Shown: positions 34,833-53,390, counted from the first letter of the stretch. The stretch is 64,000 bases of DNA from Nicotiana tabacum (GCF_000715075.1 NC_134094.1:80677120-80741119); one strand, 5' to 3'. Notes: generated from the sequence alone by a model not told the origin. Numbers and translations: made by a program.

Positions 34833-35690
34833 TGTAACGACCCGATTTGTCGTTTTAAGAATTAATGCACCGTTCAGTGACTTAAGGTCTCGAGCAGTTT
34901 CGTAATATGTATTATGACCCGCGGGTGTGGTCGAGTTTGATTTTCGGAAGATTCGGAATTTAATTAAAAGAACACTTCTCATTTTTTAAGCTTAAATGAA
35001 AAGAGTTGACCAGAGATTTGACTTATGTGTAAACGACCTCGGATTCGAATTTTGATGATTCCAATAGTTTCGTATGATGATTTTGGATGTAGGAGCGTGT
35101 CCGAAAAATTATTTGGAAGTCCGTAGTAAAATTTGGCTTGAAATGGCGAAAATAGAATTTTTAGAAAGTTTGATCGGGGAGTTGACTTTTTGATATCGTG
35201 GTCGGAATCCAGTTCTTAAAATTTGAATAGGTCCGTTATGTCATTTATGACTTGTGTGCAAAATTTGAGGTCAATCGGACGTGATTTGATAGGTTTCGAC
35301 ATTTAATGTAGAAGTTGAAGTTTCTTAGTTTCATTAAGCTTGAATTGGGGTATGATTCGTGGTTCTAGCATTGTTCGTTGTAATTTAAAGTTTCGAAAGT
35401 TTGTATGATATTTTAGGACTTGTTGGTATGATTTGACGGGTCCCGAGGGGCTTGGATGTATTTTTAGATCATTGGTTGAGAGACTAGTAAAGTTGAGAAA
35501 TTTGGGAGTTTGACCATGGTCAATATCGGGTCAAGACGACCTCTTTTCAATATTTTGAGTGCGCGAGCAGGTCCGTAGCATGTTTTATGATTGAAATTTA
35601 TATATGGTTTGTGTCCGGGAGGTTCCGGGTGAGTTTCAGGGTGGTTTCAGAGAAATTTGAGTTTGCTGTTTTCTAGTGAGGTACTATTCA

Positions 35691-35880
35691 TTCGCAATTG
35701 CGAACCATTTATCAATTGCGAAAACACTGTTCATTCGCAATTGTGAACCATTTATCGCAATTGCGAAAATACTGTTCACTCGCAGTTGCGAACAATTTGT
35801 CGCAATTGCGAACAGTGTTCATGGGAGGTACTGTTCATTTGCAAATGCGAAGTTTTTATCCGCAAATACGAACCTGGGCA
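35691..35880. repeat. Array of TTCGCAATTGCGAA palindromes in the 5' LTR
   Basis: The first unit (35691-35704) is a perfect 14-bp palindrome. Variants TCGCAATTGCGAA, TCGCAGTTGCGAA and TTTGCAAATGCGAA follow about every 20-35 bp, separated by ACTGTTCA-like spacers. Open frames across it are by-products of the repeat. The counterpart in the 3' LTR is at 41255-41440. Confidence 0.85.
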
Positions 35881-36770
35881 GAAACTTAAGGATCGAAAAT
35901 CTGTCATTTCTTCATTTCGATTGGGATTTTTAGAGTTCGGTTTTTGGGTGATTTTGAGGATTTCTTTATGACTTCGACTGGGGTAAGTGTTCTATATTAT
36001 ATTTCATGAATCTATGGTTATATTCATCGTTTAGTTCAGATTTAAATGGAAGAATTCAAAAATCTTCCAAAAACGGAAATTCAAGATTTGGAGGACGATT
36101 TGTTGTTGGAATTTGATAAAATTGGTATTGTTGAACTCAAATCGGAATGGGTATTCGGATTTCGTGAAAATTATGTCGGATTCTGAAAGACGAGCCCTGC
36201 GTTGACTTTTGTTGACCTTTTAGAATAAATTTTTAAGTCTGCATTTTATTATCCGGAATTGTTTCCGATGAATTTTAATGAAGTTATACAATTAATTTGG
36301 ATAGATTTGAGCTGTCCGGAGGTCAATTCAAGCAAGAAGACGATTTTGGAATATCGACATAATTTAAAAAAGGTAAGTATCTTGCCTAACCTTGAGTGGA
36401 AAAAATTTCCCTTAGGCATTGAGTCTTATGTGTAATTTGTATAATTGAAAACCATATACGCGAGGTGACGAGTACGTACTTGGTTTATATGTGCAAATTA
36501 TATTGGTTAAGATCCTTAGACGCCCTTATGCATTAAATTAAAAATTATTGGCACTTATTAAATCCTTTAATTGTCTTGCCTAAATTCTTATTTTGTTGGA
36601 TTTGTTTTTATATGATGATTTGGTGTGATTGCCACCTTGATTTTTATGTAAAATATTATTTTGTTGAGTTGTTCACTCCCGGATATATTTGTTAAGACTT
36701 TGTGCATATTATGGTCGAGCCATGGGCTCCTTATTATGGAAAATAATGTATTGTTAAATTTGGTGGCGAG

Positions 36771-36890
36771 TTGTAATATTTGAGCACGTGATGTGCAATC
36801 TGTGATAAATTATAATATTTGAGCACTTGATATGCAATCTGTGATAAATTATAATATTTGAGCACTTGATGTGCAAATCCATGATTTATT
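36771..36890 (+). repeat. Three tandem units of about 40 bp in the 5' LTR
   Basis: Units containing ATATTTGAGCACTTGATGTG and a GCAATCTGTGATAAATTATA phrase repeat three times here and about four times in the 3' LTR (42345-42490). Confidence 0.8.
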
Positions 36891-37712
36891 AAAATATTTG
36901 GCACGGGAGTTGTTCGTGCAATTGTGATTAGAGATATGCGCACGAGGTGCCGTGAGAATATGAAAGGGGGTCAAGAACCGTATTTTATGATTATAATATG
37001 AGATATTTATTCGGAAGAGTTTTATATTCGAAGGATACTTATTTGAAGAAATTTATTTGCAGGGTATTTATTTGAAGAGATTATATGTGAAAGACTTGTT
37101 TAATTGGTTGTTCTTGTGTTTCTTATTCGTCTGAGTAATAATTATGGTGTTCTTGCTGCCTTACTGTTTATAGCACTAGTGGATTATTGTTGCTATCACT
37201 GCTATTTGTTTTCGATTATTTTAGTATGGCATAGGTTATTTGACTAGTGAGTGTCTTGACTGTAACTCGTCATTACTCCACTGAGGTTAGTCTTGATACT
37301 TACTGGGTACCGACTGTGGTGTACTCATACTACACTTCTGTATATTTTTGTACAGGGCCAGGTAAATATGGAGTCAGTTGACTGATCGCTAGCAGTACGG
37401 ATCTTGCTGTGGAGACTCAAGGTAAACTTGTTGCTGCGTTCGCAGGTTTCAGAGTCACCTTCTGATATTGTACTTGCACTGTTTCACCTCTATTTCAAAA
37501 CAGTTGTATTTATAGGCTTTCTAATAACTCAGTAGAGCTTATGACTTGTACTACCGGTTATGAAAATTATAAATTTTATAGAGATTTCCATTTCAAAAAT
37601 TGTTAGATGTTATTTAATTATTGTTGTTATTTAGTATATGTTAGGCTTACCTAGTCCCTAAGACTAGGTTCCATCACGATACCCAACGGAGGAAAAAGTG
37701 GGTCGTGATAAG

Positions 37713-37725
37713 TTGGTATCAGAGC
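37713..37725 (+). other. Primer-binding site, initiator tRNA-Met type
   Basis: TTGGTATCAGAGC lies two bases after the 5' LTR and matches the TGGTATCAGAGC site used by many plant LTR elements. Confidence 0.85.
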
Positions 37726-37908
37726 TCTAGGTTCATAGGTGCTACGAGTCATAAGCAAGTTTTATAGAGTCTTGCGGATCGGTACGGAGACGTCTGTACT
37801 TATCTTCGAGAGGCTACAGGATTATTAGGACAGTTTCACTTCCTTCATTCCTATCATGCGAGTTTATTGATCTCGGAGTTTGAGTTTTACCATTCTATTC
37901 TCTCACAG

Positions 37909-39223
37909 ATGGTGAGGACACGAGCTGCAGTTATCGATGACGCTGCTCCCGGAGCAGGTAACGCCAGATGCAGAGGTAGAAGCCGAAGGGGAGCACGTGC
38001 CGCAGCTAGGGCTCCTACTAGAGCAATGGTTGAGGAGCCACTAATAGCTCCGGTTGGGGGGACAGGTACCGGAGGCACCTGTTGTTACCCTTGGACTTTA
38101 GGAGACCTTAGCACAGTTTATGAGTATGTTTGGTATATTGGCTCAGGCGGGGTTGATTCCGATTGCACCAGCTACTTCACAGATCGGGGGAGGGACTCAG
38201 ACTCCCGCCGCCCATACTCCAGAGCAACGAGTCCACATTAGTCAGGTTCCACGAGTCATGGTGACTCAGCCTGTGGTCCCAGTTCAGCCCATGGTTAGGG
38301 CCGCAACATCTGAGGAAGAACAGCTTAGACTTGTAAGGTTCAAGAAGTCTGACCCTCCTACCTTCTGTGGTTTGGTTTCAGAGGGTGCACAGGGCTTTCT
38401 AGAGAAGTGCCATCGCATTCTCCGCACTATGGGTATTGTGGAGACGATTGGAGTTGCTTCTACTACGTTCCAGCTTAAGGGAGAGGCATATCAGTGGTGG
38501 CGGGCATACGAGTTGGGTAGCCCGACCGATGCAGCTTCACTTTTATGGGATCAATTTTCGGAGATGTTCCTGAGAGAGTTTGTTCCTCAGTCCCTTCGAG
38601 ACGCATGGAGCGCAGAGTTTGAGCAGTTGCTCCAGGGAATTATGTCAGTGTTAGAGTATGCTATTAGATTCTGTGATTTGGCCAGACATACACTTGCTTT
38701 GGTCGCTACAGTTAGAGAGCGAGTCCGTAGATTCATTAAGGGGTTAAGATGTGATATCCAGTTCAGCATGGCTCGGGAGTTGGAGTCAGATGTTCCATTT
38801 TAGCAGGTGGTGGGGATCGCCCGCCGATTTGAGGGCATGTGGGGCCAAGAGAGAGAGGACAGTCGGGGCCAGCAGAGAGAGGACAGGCTGGGTCAAGAGA
38901 GAGAGGGCGGGGAGGCTAGGAGGCCTCGTAGACCAGAGAGATCTACTGGTCCATATTTTTGAGGCAGGGTACGACATGGTAGAGGTTTTGTGGTTCAGCT
39001 AGTTCAATTTGCACTCCAGGCTTCGCACGGTATCCCAAGTATCCATGGGTCTCAGATTACCCGTACCGCACAGTTTCCACAACCACATCAGCAGAGAGGT
39101 TGCTTCAAGTGTGGAGATACCAGCCACAGGGTGAGAGATTGTCCCAGACTCCTGACAAATGTATCACAGCGGGGCATTCGAGCGAGTAGAGGGCGCCCAA
39201 GAGGGGGAGACCCGGCCCATTGA
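37909..39223 (+). pseudogene. Gag polyprotein relic
   Basis: Gag forms the virus-like particle. An ATG at 37909 opens a basic, Ala/Arg-rich N-terminus (MVRTRAAV). After a frame change near 38080-38120 the main part runs at 38120-38803: the capsid-like retrotrans_gag region (FLEKCHRILRTMGIV, AYQWWRAYELGSP, LREFVPQSLRDAW). A stop (TAG, where Gln is expected) ends it at 38803. Sequence continues out of frame into a Glu/Arg-rich stretch and then a CCHC knuckle (CFKCGDTSHRVRDC, 39103-39144). Two or more frame changes and one stop make it non-coding as it stands. Family assignment is firm. Confidence 0.85.
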
Positions 39224-40386
39224 TATAATTGCTACGAATTGGTTGAGGTCGCTATACCAAATGCTGTCATTACAGGTACATCCCGATTTGTTATAAAAGG
39301 ATAATTCTCCTTAATTCGATTCGGTTCTGGATATCGAGGCGAGTCCTTCTATTATGCTCCACTTATGAGTGAGCTTCGTAATTTTGTGACCCACTTATAT
39401 ATTTATCTCTGTTGAGAGATTTGAAGATGTTAACCCGTGTCTACCATTTTTATTTTTGTACACCATCGAGGGCTATAAGTCCAAAAGTGACTTTCTATTA
39501 CTCACTATTGTGGGTTTTAATGTAATTTTGGAATAATTAGTCTTAATTTTATGCCCTATTGGTATGGGGGTTCATTATGTGTTATAAAAATTATTTACAG
39601 AATTTATTGAAAAGAAGAAAGAAAGGAAATTGAAAAAAAAAAATTCAGTTGGCACAATGTGCAAAATACTTGTGATTCGAAGTTGAGGACGAGATCCTCA
39701 CATTTTTATATGAGGTAAAATATTTAAACTGGGTTACGAGCCGAAGTGGAAGTTATGTAAGGACAAGGTCCTTGTGGTAAAAATTTTATGAGTTTAAATT
39801 CTCCCTTTGTGAAATTTAATTTGCACTATAGTATTAATAGGGAGTCATGCCTGTTAGGCTTATTTGATAATTCTTATATATTTTTCTGTGCATATTTAGC
39901 CTACGAGGTGAGTGCCAAGGTGGCGTTAAATATGACTCGTTAATCCGAGTAAGTAATTATGAGGTCGTCATGCCTCGCGTGTTGCCGTCAGTGTTGTGAA
40001 AAATTAGACATGAGATTTTGTTTAAGATGAGATTAATTGAGGATGCTGAAATTAATTATAAACAACTATTATGACCAGAGATGTGACTATGTACATACCT
40101 ATGATGTGTGCGTAGGCACGATTTACTACAGCCGGTTGAAACTAATACCATGTGTTGATGTGAGGAATTTGAAATTTGATTGGAGCGTAAGGAATTGACT
40201 TTAAAGCTTATAAGTGTGAATAAAAGAAATAATCTCCACTGAGATGATGTTGTCGGACCCTTGTTAAATTTACGGTGACGTAGAATCACCCGTGAGTATG
40301 TGTGAAATAATGCACTTAGTAGTCTAATGTCATCGGAATAATTCTTGGCACGTTCGAGGACGAACGTATGTTTAATAAGGGGAGAA
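39224..40386 (+). other. Decayed protease stretch and noncoding tail of the gag-only element
   Basis: To about 39530 a frame-broken match to the linker and protease of Ty3/gypsy pol can be followed (phrases like NAVITG and GFNVILE). Beyond that no coding sequence is seen. The segment ends in a purine-rich tract (AATAAGGGGAGAA, 40374-40386) directly before the 3' LTR, preceded by the GTTCGAGGACGAACG phrase common before such tracts. Confidence 0.6.
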
Positions 40387-44106
<3,720 letters not shown>

Positions 44107-44107
<1 letters not shown>

Positions 44108-44155
44108 GAAACCTCCATATCTCTAGGACTCAAAATGATCGGTCGGATCGTTACA
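44107..44155 (-). repeat. Tip of an LTR in opposite orientation
   Basis: On the minus strand the 49 bases start TGTAACGATCCGACCGATCA, an LTR start of the same TGTAACGACCCG type. It abuts the truncated 3' LTR, so the element ends in mirrored termini. Confidence 0.5.
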
Positions 44156-44299
44156 ATAGATTTTGTCCATCCCACCACATCCTATGTGATGATAAACTTA
44201 GATAATTTGCATGTCAAACCAACTTTTCAACGATTGCTATAATATTTTTTTTGCAAAATCAATAAAGTTATAAGTCTAAATTTATATCTAAAACTTTCC

Positions 44300-45330
44300 T
44301 ATCTAGTGAAATATCAATCGTATAAATGGAGTAGAACTAAGTTTTAAGATAAGGATATTTTGTGACTTTTCAAAGCGAAGAAAGATGCACAAAATGGAAC
44401 TATTTAATGTGAAAACACATATTTTAAATATGGATTTTAACTTGGTGATCATAAGACTAGAACCTTTTTGTCTTTTGCTAAGCATGGGATGTTGCACTTG
44501 GCAATAACACATATGCATGACAATCACAATGTATTTCACACATATCCTGCAGAAATAACAAATATTTTTGTGCATTACTATGAAGAAGTGTTGATAAGCA
44601 AAACAACAATGTTTGATATAGATAATAATAAGAGTCCAGGTCCAGATGAGTGTGGCAGTGGATTCTTCAAAGCAACATGGAGTGTAATAGGAATGTATAT
44701 AACAGCAGCCATCTTGGAGTTCTTCAACAATGGGAAGTTACCAAAAATACTTAACTCCACGATAATATCATTAATTCCTAAAGTTATTGTCCTAGCTTAT
44801 GCTGGTAAATTCCGGCCTATTTCTTGTTGCAATGTATTGTATAAGTACAAATCTAAGATGCTTTATAATAGTAGATTGAACAAGGACATTTACCATACAG
44901 TGGCTGACAATCAGGCAGCGTTTGTTGGGGGAAAGTCTTTAGTCTATAATGTGTTTACTTGTCATGACCTCCTAAGACAATATAACAGGAAGATATCACC
45001 AAGATGTTTGACAAAAATTAATCTAATAAAGGCATATGATATGATAAGCTAGGCATTTATTGAGAAGGCAATAGCGTGTTTTGATTTTCCTGCTAAGTTT
45101 ATCCAATTGGCGATGACATGCATCTCTATCAAGTTAATGGAGCAGGGCATGGTTACTTTGAAGGCAAGAGAGGATTGATGCAAGGGGAATCAATATCACC
45201 TCTTTTGTCAGAATATCTATCTCAGACACTTAAGAGAATGAGTGAGCTGCCAGACTTCAAGTTCCATCCGATATGTACTCACAAATCTTATTTTTATAGA
45301 TGCAAGATTGATGGCAACTCTGGATAAATC
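44300..45330 (+). pseudogene. L1-type LINE reverse transcriptase fragment
   Basis: Phrases of the plant L1 reverse transcriptase appear in order: NNKSPGPDECGSGFFKATW, LNSTIISLIPKV, FRPISCCNVLYK, NQAAFVGGKSLVYNV and HDLLRQYNRK, ending in INLIKAYDMIS (44468-45052). A shifted frame then gives GYFEGKRGLMQGESISPLL (45118-45327). The position expected for the FADD catalytic motif reads as a broken LIFIDARLM in another frame near 45290. The N-terminal endonuclease and C-terminal parts are missing or unrecognisable, and no poly-A tail or target duplication was found. Confidence 0.85.
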
Positions 45331-45759
45331 AAATGTATCTTTTTTGTAGGGGTAGACGAGTAGATGGAGACCCTTAATCACTTCAATAATGCCACATGAT
45401 TGGTGGAAAATCTGGATAAATTTTAAATATTTTTTGTGTAATAAAAGTGAATCCTATTTCCACTAGAATTAAGTACCAGTGCTCTAACAGAATCAACTAG
45501 GAGAACCAGGTCCTTTACTGAAAGTTATTTAAAGGAAATAATGTGAATACCAAATTTGTAGTGGTACAGATACAAAAAGAAGTTAAAGAGAGGATAGATT
45601 TCGTGAAAGGCTCAAAGAAAGCTCATAGGTGTAGTTTCTTCATTCAACAGCTCCGTAATTAGTTATTTTTGTTGGAGGCCTAGTTGTTCGTATTACCCTT
45701 CCTAGAAGGTGGATATGTCTAGGTGATTTTTAGGTGTATTATTATTTTTGGTTTTTAAT
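45331..45759. other. Spacer between LINE and PPR fragments
   Basis: No coding frame, repeat structure or element end was recognised. Confidence 0.3.
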
Positions 45760-46970
45760 ATTTCACAATGATACCAAAAGAAACTATAGATTTGTTTATG
45801 GAAATGTTTGTTAATGCCATTTTCCGAGACGAGGTTGTTGTGATAAATGTGCTCTCAGCATGTGCACCGTTGTTAGTTAAGTTATTCAGAGACATAAAAT
45901 CGGTACATGGATTAGTTATAAGTAGAGGTGTACAAAGAAATCGATAAACCGCACCAAACCGATAATCCGAGTCAAATCGGAAAAATTCCCCGATTATGGT
46001 TTGGTTTGACTTGGTTTGGTATTGGAAAAGAAAACCCGACCATAATTGGTTTGGTTTGGTTTTAACTAAAAAAAATCAAACCGAAACCAAACCAACCCGA
46101 TAGTACATTTATACAATTTTTAAAAATATTTTATACATATAAATATTTATTGTAATGTATTTTATAAATATTTCTTAAACTTTTTCATAATTTTATCTTT
46201 TAACGTATTATTTCAAGTTTGAACTTAACATTCTTGAATGATAAATAAATTTTATAGCACATAAATGTAGTAACTCAAACAAAGTTCAAATCAATACTAA
46301 TGCTACCAAAAGAAACTCCATTCAACACTAGGAATGATGATAGTGTTGGATATTATTTTTTAGTTTTACATTGGTTTATAATGAAAATGCATAACTTAGT
46401 TTATTTTTTTTGTAGTGCTTAGTTATGTAATTAATAGTACTTATTATCTATACTTGTTTTAGCATGACATATATAGTATATTTAGATTATGTTAATTTTT
46501 ATTATGGCTTATTAATTAACAATATTTGCTTTACGCAATTTATTATCTTTGTTATTGAATATTTTAGTATAATGCTATGACTTATCTCATATTATTGTGT
46601 TATGTTTTTTGGAAAATACAATATATAGTTGTATCTTAATAGGACTAAAGAAATATTTGGAGCACAAGTTACATATTTTGTGCTATAAAGACGTTACCAG
46701 GAAAAAACCCGAAAAAAACCGAAAAACCCGAGAAAAAACGAGATTGAAAAATTCGACTTTGTTGGTTTGGTTTGGTTTATAGATTTAAAAACCCGACACC
46801 ATTGGTTTGGTTTGATAATGAAAAAATCCGAACCAACCCGAGTTATGTACACCCTAGTTATAGGAGTTGGTTTTGAATCTTGTTTAACATTCAATATAAT
46901 TCGATTCACTTGTAATCGACTTTTAGAATCATGGTTGCACAGACTGGTAAAAGCCCATCATATTGACTAG
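45760..46970 (+). pseudogene. Pentatricopeptide-repeat (PPR) gene fragment split by a MITE
   Basis: From about 45770 the plus strand reads MIPKETIDLFMEMFVNAIF, then DEVVVINVLSACAPLLVKLF and KSVHGLVI. This is the pattern of plant PPR proteins, which bind organellar RNA. The frame is interrupted at 45923 by the 934-bp MITE and resumes after it (VIGVGFESC...) to about 46968. Removing the insert and one copy of the duplicated 8 bases joins the two halves in the same frame. Only one or two repeats survive, so this is a gene fragment or pseudogene. Confidence 0.65.
45923..46856. mobile_element. hAT-type non-autonomous element with 8-bp target duplication
   Basis: The ends TAGAGGTGTACA and TGTACACCCTA are inverse copies. 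The flanks are GTTATAAG (45915-45922) and GTTATAGG (46857-46864), an 8-bp duplication with one mismatch. AACCAAACC/GGTTTGGTTT subterminal repeats lie at both ends, and no transposase is present. An 8-bp duplication with a TAG-start inverted repeat is typical of hAT miniatures. Confidence 0.85.
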
Positions 46971-48006
46971 ATATGGTCAAAGCTCAATGAAAATGAATGA
47001 CAACTCGTAAATTATGTGGTTAAGGCATGTGAAATACTTCTCACTTTTTCGAGAATAGAGTTGTCAAAATGGGTTGGCCAGCCAAGCTGTTGGGGTCTAT
47101 AGAATTCAATTGGATTAGACAAGTTGGCCCTTAATTTGAAAGAGTCTTCAAAATGCGGCCGGTCTAGCCCATCCCTAAGTAGATTAGGAGTTAGGACTGA
47201 GGATAGGCTACTCCTTCAAATTTGCTATAAAGAAAAATGTTCAAACGCCAAACATCTATTTTATGTTTTGTGATAACTTGGCTTTTCTTTCTCGTTGCTA
47301 CGCGCGCAACACATTTTCATTAGTTGCTTTTCTCACCTCAAGTCTGTAATTTTCATCTTTTTGTAAATGGTAGGGTTAGGCAGAGATTCTACTCCTTGAA
47401 GAGAAGAATTGAAAATCGTTGTTTTATGATTTTGGTTTAAGTCTGGTCATCTAGTTTTATGTGTACTTGGTACGTCCTTACCCTTCTTCGACCATTTTAC
47501 TTACACTCATAAAATACCAGTCCACCATCGACACAGTAGCTCGCCGAATACCAACTTCTGAAGATTTCAGTTTACATAAAAAGTCTAGACAAGTTTAAAG
47601 CATAATAAAACCTAATTAGGCTATGAGTCTCAGGCCAACACAGTACAACAAAGTTCCGAATAAATTTTGTTTAGGAGACGATGTCAATTTAGAACAGTAA
47701 AAACACATAAATAGCACAGAAGACCACAAATACTACCTTTATCTAAAAAATGCCAGGGAAGAACCCTACCCCTGAATAAAATAATATATGGAAAGACAAG
47801 TGGCTGCCATCATGCGAGTCAGAGTGCAAAATATTACATGAACATTAACCTAAAGCTACTTCAAGGTACCATCATCCTTTTACAAAAAGGGAAAAGAAGT
47901 ATAACAAAACAATAGTTTTGCAATAAGCCAATTCTCCTTGCAAAAGAAGGATCTCGTAAGGTACATAAAATAAAAACATAACTGCAAAAATCATTGATCA
48001 TGCCTC
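46971..48006. other. Spacer and 3'UTR of the ARF1 gene
   Basis: The right part (about 47780-48006) lies directly after the ARF1 stop codon on the minus strand and is taken as its 3'UTR; the poly-A site cannot be fixed. Nothing is recognised at 46971-47780. Confidence 0.4.
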
Positions 48007-49944
<1,938 letters not shown>

Positions 49945-50835
49945 CTTTAAAACTGCCTGTTATACCAAAACCAAAAATCAGACAGCTGTACAGCTTCATT
50001 CCTCATACCAATAAGCAAAGATAGGTTTCACATGCGCAAAGGTTGTACTACCAGTTGACACTTTACGATGAGAAACAAAAAGCTGAGCAGCCAAGTCAAT
50101 TATAGCAAGGGACTTGATAATTTTTAAAACCTCTTCTTCCATACAGTTTGTTTATCCAAAGCAATAATTCAAATTCTTTTTCCAAACTTCATTCAAAATT
50201 TCCAAACTCCTACATTACAATTTCCGCATATCTTTCCCATCTGAAATTCCAGTCTATTTCATCAATCTAGAAAATACAGTAGGACAAGGAGAAAAAAACT
50301 AGATACAATTACGCCTCAATCCCAAATTAATTGGGGTTCGGGTATAGGAATCTCAATATCCACTTCGCTTCATTTGGGCCCGTTTAATTACAATACTCAA
50401 TAATCTGGATTTTGGCGGTTCTCTAACACCAGAAATTCGTAATTTTACCAAAAACAAATTCAACAAAAAGCTTTCCAAAATCACACAAAATCAAGCGGTA
50501 AAGAATAAGAGTCAATGAAATCAAGGTCTGTAGCACGTAAATCGGAGTCTTAGACGATGAAACAAATAACCAAATCCCGATCCACACAATTTAGCTCGAA
50601 ACCCTAAAAGTAAAGGCGGATCAAGTCAACGCAACTGCAAAAACTATACACATGAATACAAACAAGATCAATAATAATTAACTGTACAGATTTAATCATC
50701 AATTTAGATTCCCTATTACATAACATCTCAATCAACAATATATAGGAACAATATTATAACTTTTGTAAAATCAATTGTACTATGTCCAAATTTATGTGTA
50801 TAACGAATTCAAAGAATTGGAGAAGGAGTTCTTAC

Positions 50836-50975
50836 GTGGGAAAAATCGCTAATAGCTGATTTGGAAGAAGAGGGGGCAGATTTAGGAATATGGGAAGTCC
50901 CCGATGTGTTGAAGAGCAGCTTTCTAAGAAGAGAAAAAGAAAGAAACTTTTTAAAGCTAGTATTAAATTGGGAAT
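50836..50975 (-). other. ARF1 untranslated first exon
   Basis: On the minus strand a leader ends ...TTTCCCAC followed by donor GTAAGAAC (at 50835). The matching acceptor (ATAACAG) lies at 49957, 12 bases before the ATG. The upstream edge is set only by distance from the TATA box. The intron between them is about 880 bp, a common arrangement in plant ARF genes. Confidence 0.65.
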
Positions 50976-51000
50976 TTGGTATTGCATGATCCAACAACTT

Positions 51001-51008
51001 TATTTATA
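51001..51008 (-). promoter_or_regulatory. TATA box of ARF1
   Basis: TATAAATA on the minus strand, within CTATAAATAAAG, about 30 bases upstream of the inferred transcription start. Confidence 0.6.
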
Positions 51009-52404
51009 GTTTCAAAAATAAATCCGTTAATGCAAGCTATATAAATATATATATATTATTATAAAAGTATGAATACAATGTCGGTTTACAAAAATAATCT
51101 TATAATATTAAGTATAATAACGCATAATAAAAGGACATAATCAAAATTTTAGATATTAGACTTATAATTCTATTAGTTTTAGAACATAATACTACACGTT
51201 AGGAATCCTACATGATTACCTTTGGAAATCTTATTAGTATAATTAATTTTCGGTTGTCTAATTCATATAAAATTGAACAAGTAAATATATTTAGTTATAT
51301 AATCCTATTACTTTTAGGATATACTTCTTAAAAATTTATATTACTAATTTAATTTGAAAACGTATTATAATGTTCTATTACTAATTTAATTTGAGAATGT
51401 ATTATATTGTCCAAATCCATTTAGAAAAAGGAGAACCTATATTATTATAAAAGTATAAATACAATATTAATATACCAGAATAGCCCACAAATATTAAACG
51501 GGAGAACTCATAGGGAAATGGCATAACTGCAATAACTTATTTTTTGGACTACAATATCTTCTATGCTAATTTTTAATATTTAATATTTTAAAATTAATAA
51601 AATTTGTCTATTAAATTCTTATTAAAAATATGTAGGAAGATTTAATAAAATCAATTTCATCAGAATCTTCCGTACTGGCAATACGTTACCACTCCATAAT
51701 GTCCAATACCAAAATAAAGTAATATTAAATGGACTGCATAAAGAGTTGACATTGAGGAAAAAAAAAAGATACGCCCATGATAATATATTTTTATATTATA
51801 TTTAAACTATTTTTCTACTCAAATAATATTTTTTTATTAATTTTTCGTGTAATATTTAAAAATACCCAATTATTAAACTACAATTAAGAAAATATTTAAG
51901 AATATAAATGTGTGAGAAAGAGAAAAAAAAATAGTTGGTAAGACTCAATATCACTAATGATTCTACCGACATAAAGATCTAAAAGTGAAATGTCATATCA
52001 ATCTTTTACTCTTTGAAAATAAAATTTATGGTAGATAAAATTATAATTAAGACTAAATATTCAAAATAAGAGATGAACTAATATTAAGATCTAAATTAAC
52101 ATAGAATAAATTATTTTTTATGTTAAAATTAAAAAATTAAATCTTTTAATTAATTATTTAGTAAGAGAATCCAATTCAATTATTTTTTTAAATTCATCAC
52201 ATGAATAAAATTCTTATTCAAGTTAAAAAGAAATCTTAGGGTACATAAATTTATTCCATAAAAAGAGCGTTAGAACACAAAGTAAAAAGGTTAATATATT
52301 ATTAAGAATCAAAATGCTATACAAGTGTCTGAGGAAGTACAATCAAAGCTAAATATTAAACAAGAATAAGCTTTCAATACTATATTATAAAGAGTCGACT
52401 CTGC

Positions 52405-53100
52405 TATAACGGAATTATTCTTTGTAGATGCGTCCGGCAGAATTGAAATAATATTTCTATGTCATGCATTACTTGCAAATATCATATCAAGAGGCATGAC
52501 ATTGTTAGCAATAACAGCAAGTGGTGTACTAACAACGATTTTATTGTAAGGCCACTCACTTTAGATTTGATATACCTCTTCAAACAACTTAAATAACCAT
52601 CACAAATATATCAAATCAGAGCAATGATACTAAATTTATAAGGAATGAAAAATTGATAATATGGGATGAAGCGCTTATGGTTAAGTGGCAAATGGAGTTC
52701 TAGAGATATATTGGATATTAATGAACCGTTTGGTGAAAGAATAATGGTTTGGGAGGTAATTTATGTCAACTACTGCCAGTAGTTCCAAAATCGACAAAAG
52801 CAGAGACTGTAAAAGGCAGCTTGCAAAAGTTATACTTCTGGCCTCAAATGAAAAAGATTCAACTGACAAGAAATATAAAGTAAGAACAGATCCAGTATTC
52901 AGTGTCTTCTTGCTTTGTGTCGGAAACGAATAAGAGCATCCAATAAAAGATGATTTGGGCACAAGGACAAACATCCTAAATATTAGACTATATTTACCGC
53001 AATTTATTTTCTTGCACGAACAACTATATGTTGCAATTTCAAGAGGGATATCAAGATCGACAATAAGAGTTCTGTTTAAGGCAGAGCAACCAAAGCATTA
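52405..53100 (+). pseudogene. PIF1/Helitron-type helicase relic
   Basis: Across changing frames the plus strand gives FFVDASGRIEII (a ruined Walker A), LCHALLANIISRGMTLLAI, KLIIWDEALM (Walker B), LPVVPKSTKAETVK-like and WPQMKKIQLTRN. After a gap come YLPQFIFLHEQLYVAISRG and STIRVLFK. This is the order of conserved motifs in the helicase part of plant Helitrons and PIF1-like helicases, which unwind DNA in rolling-circle transposition. Several shifts, stops and an internal deletion near 52960 show it is dead. No Rep domain was found. Confidence 0.75.
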
Positions 53101-53390
53101 GGAGGAAACATACATAAAAAAATATTGTCCACAAAGAAGTGTTCGTTAAGATACCATCACATTAAATACTTTAAAACTATAATACATAATTATCTAACTA
53201 ACATGACAAAATTGATCATTTGTGTAAGTTTTGATGATGTCCTTCTATTTTAAATTCATGTATTATGCTAATGTAATAATATTTTTCGGTATTTAGATGA
53301 TTGTTGTATTATTATACATAAAATTTCTCTCATTAATTAAATTTTATTGTTCCTTCATATAAATAAATATTTAAATCATCATGTGCCATT

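Larger units (their letters stand above)
34833..37710 (+). repeat. 5' LTR of the gag-only element
   Basis: It starts TGTAACGACCCG, ends GGGTCGTGATA just before the primer site, and is 2878 bp long. It contains a TTCGCAATTGCGAA palindrome array (35691-35880) and tandem units of about 40 bp (36771-36890). Confidence 0.8.

Noticed and set aside
35676..35971. Three overlapping plus-strand open frames
   Set aside because: They are produced by the TTCGCAATTGCGAA array, which lacks stops in several frames. The same happens at 41141-41610 and 8491-8895.
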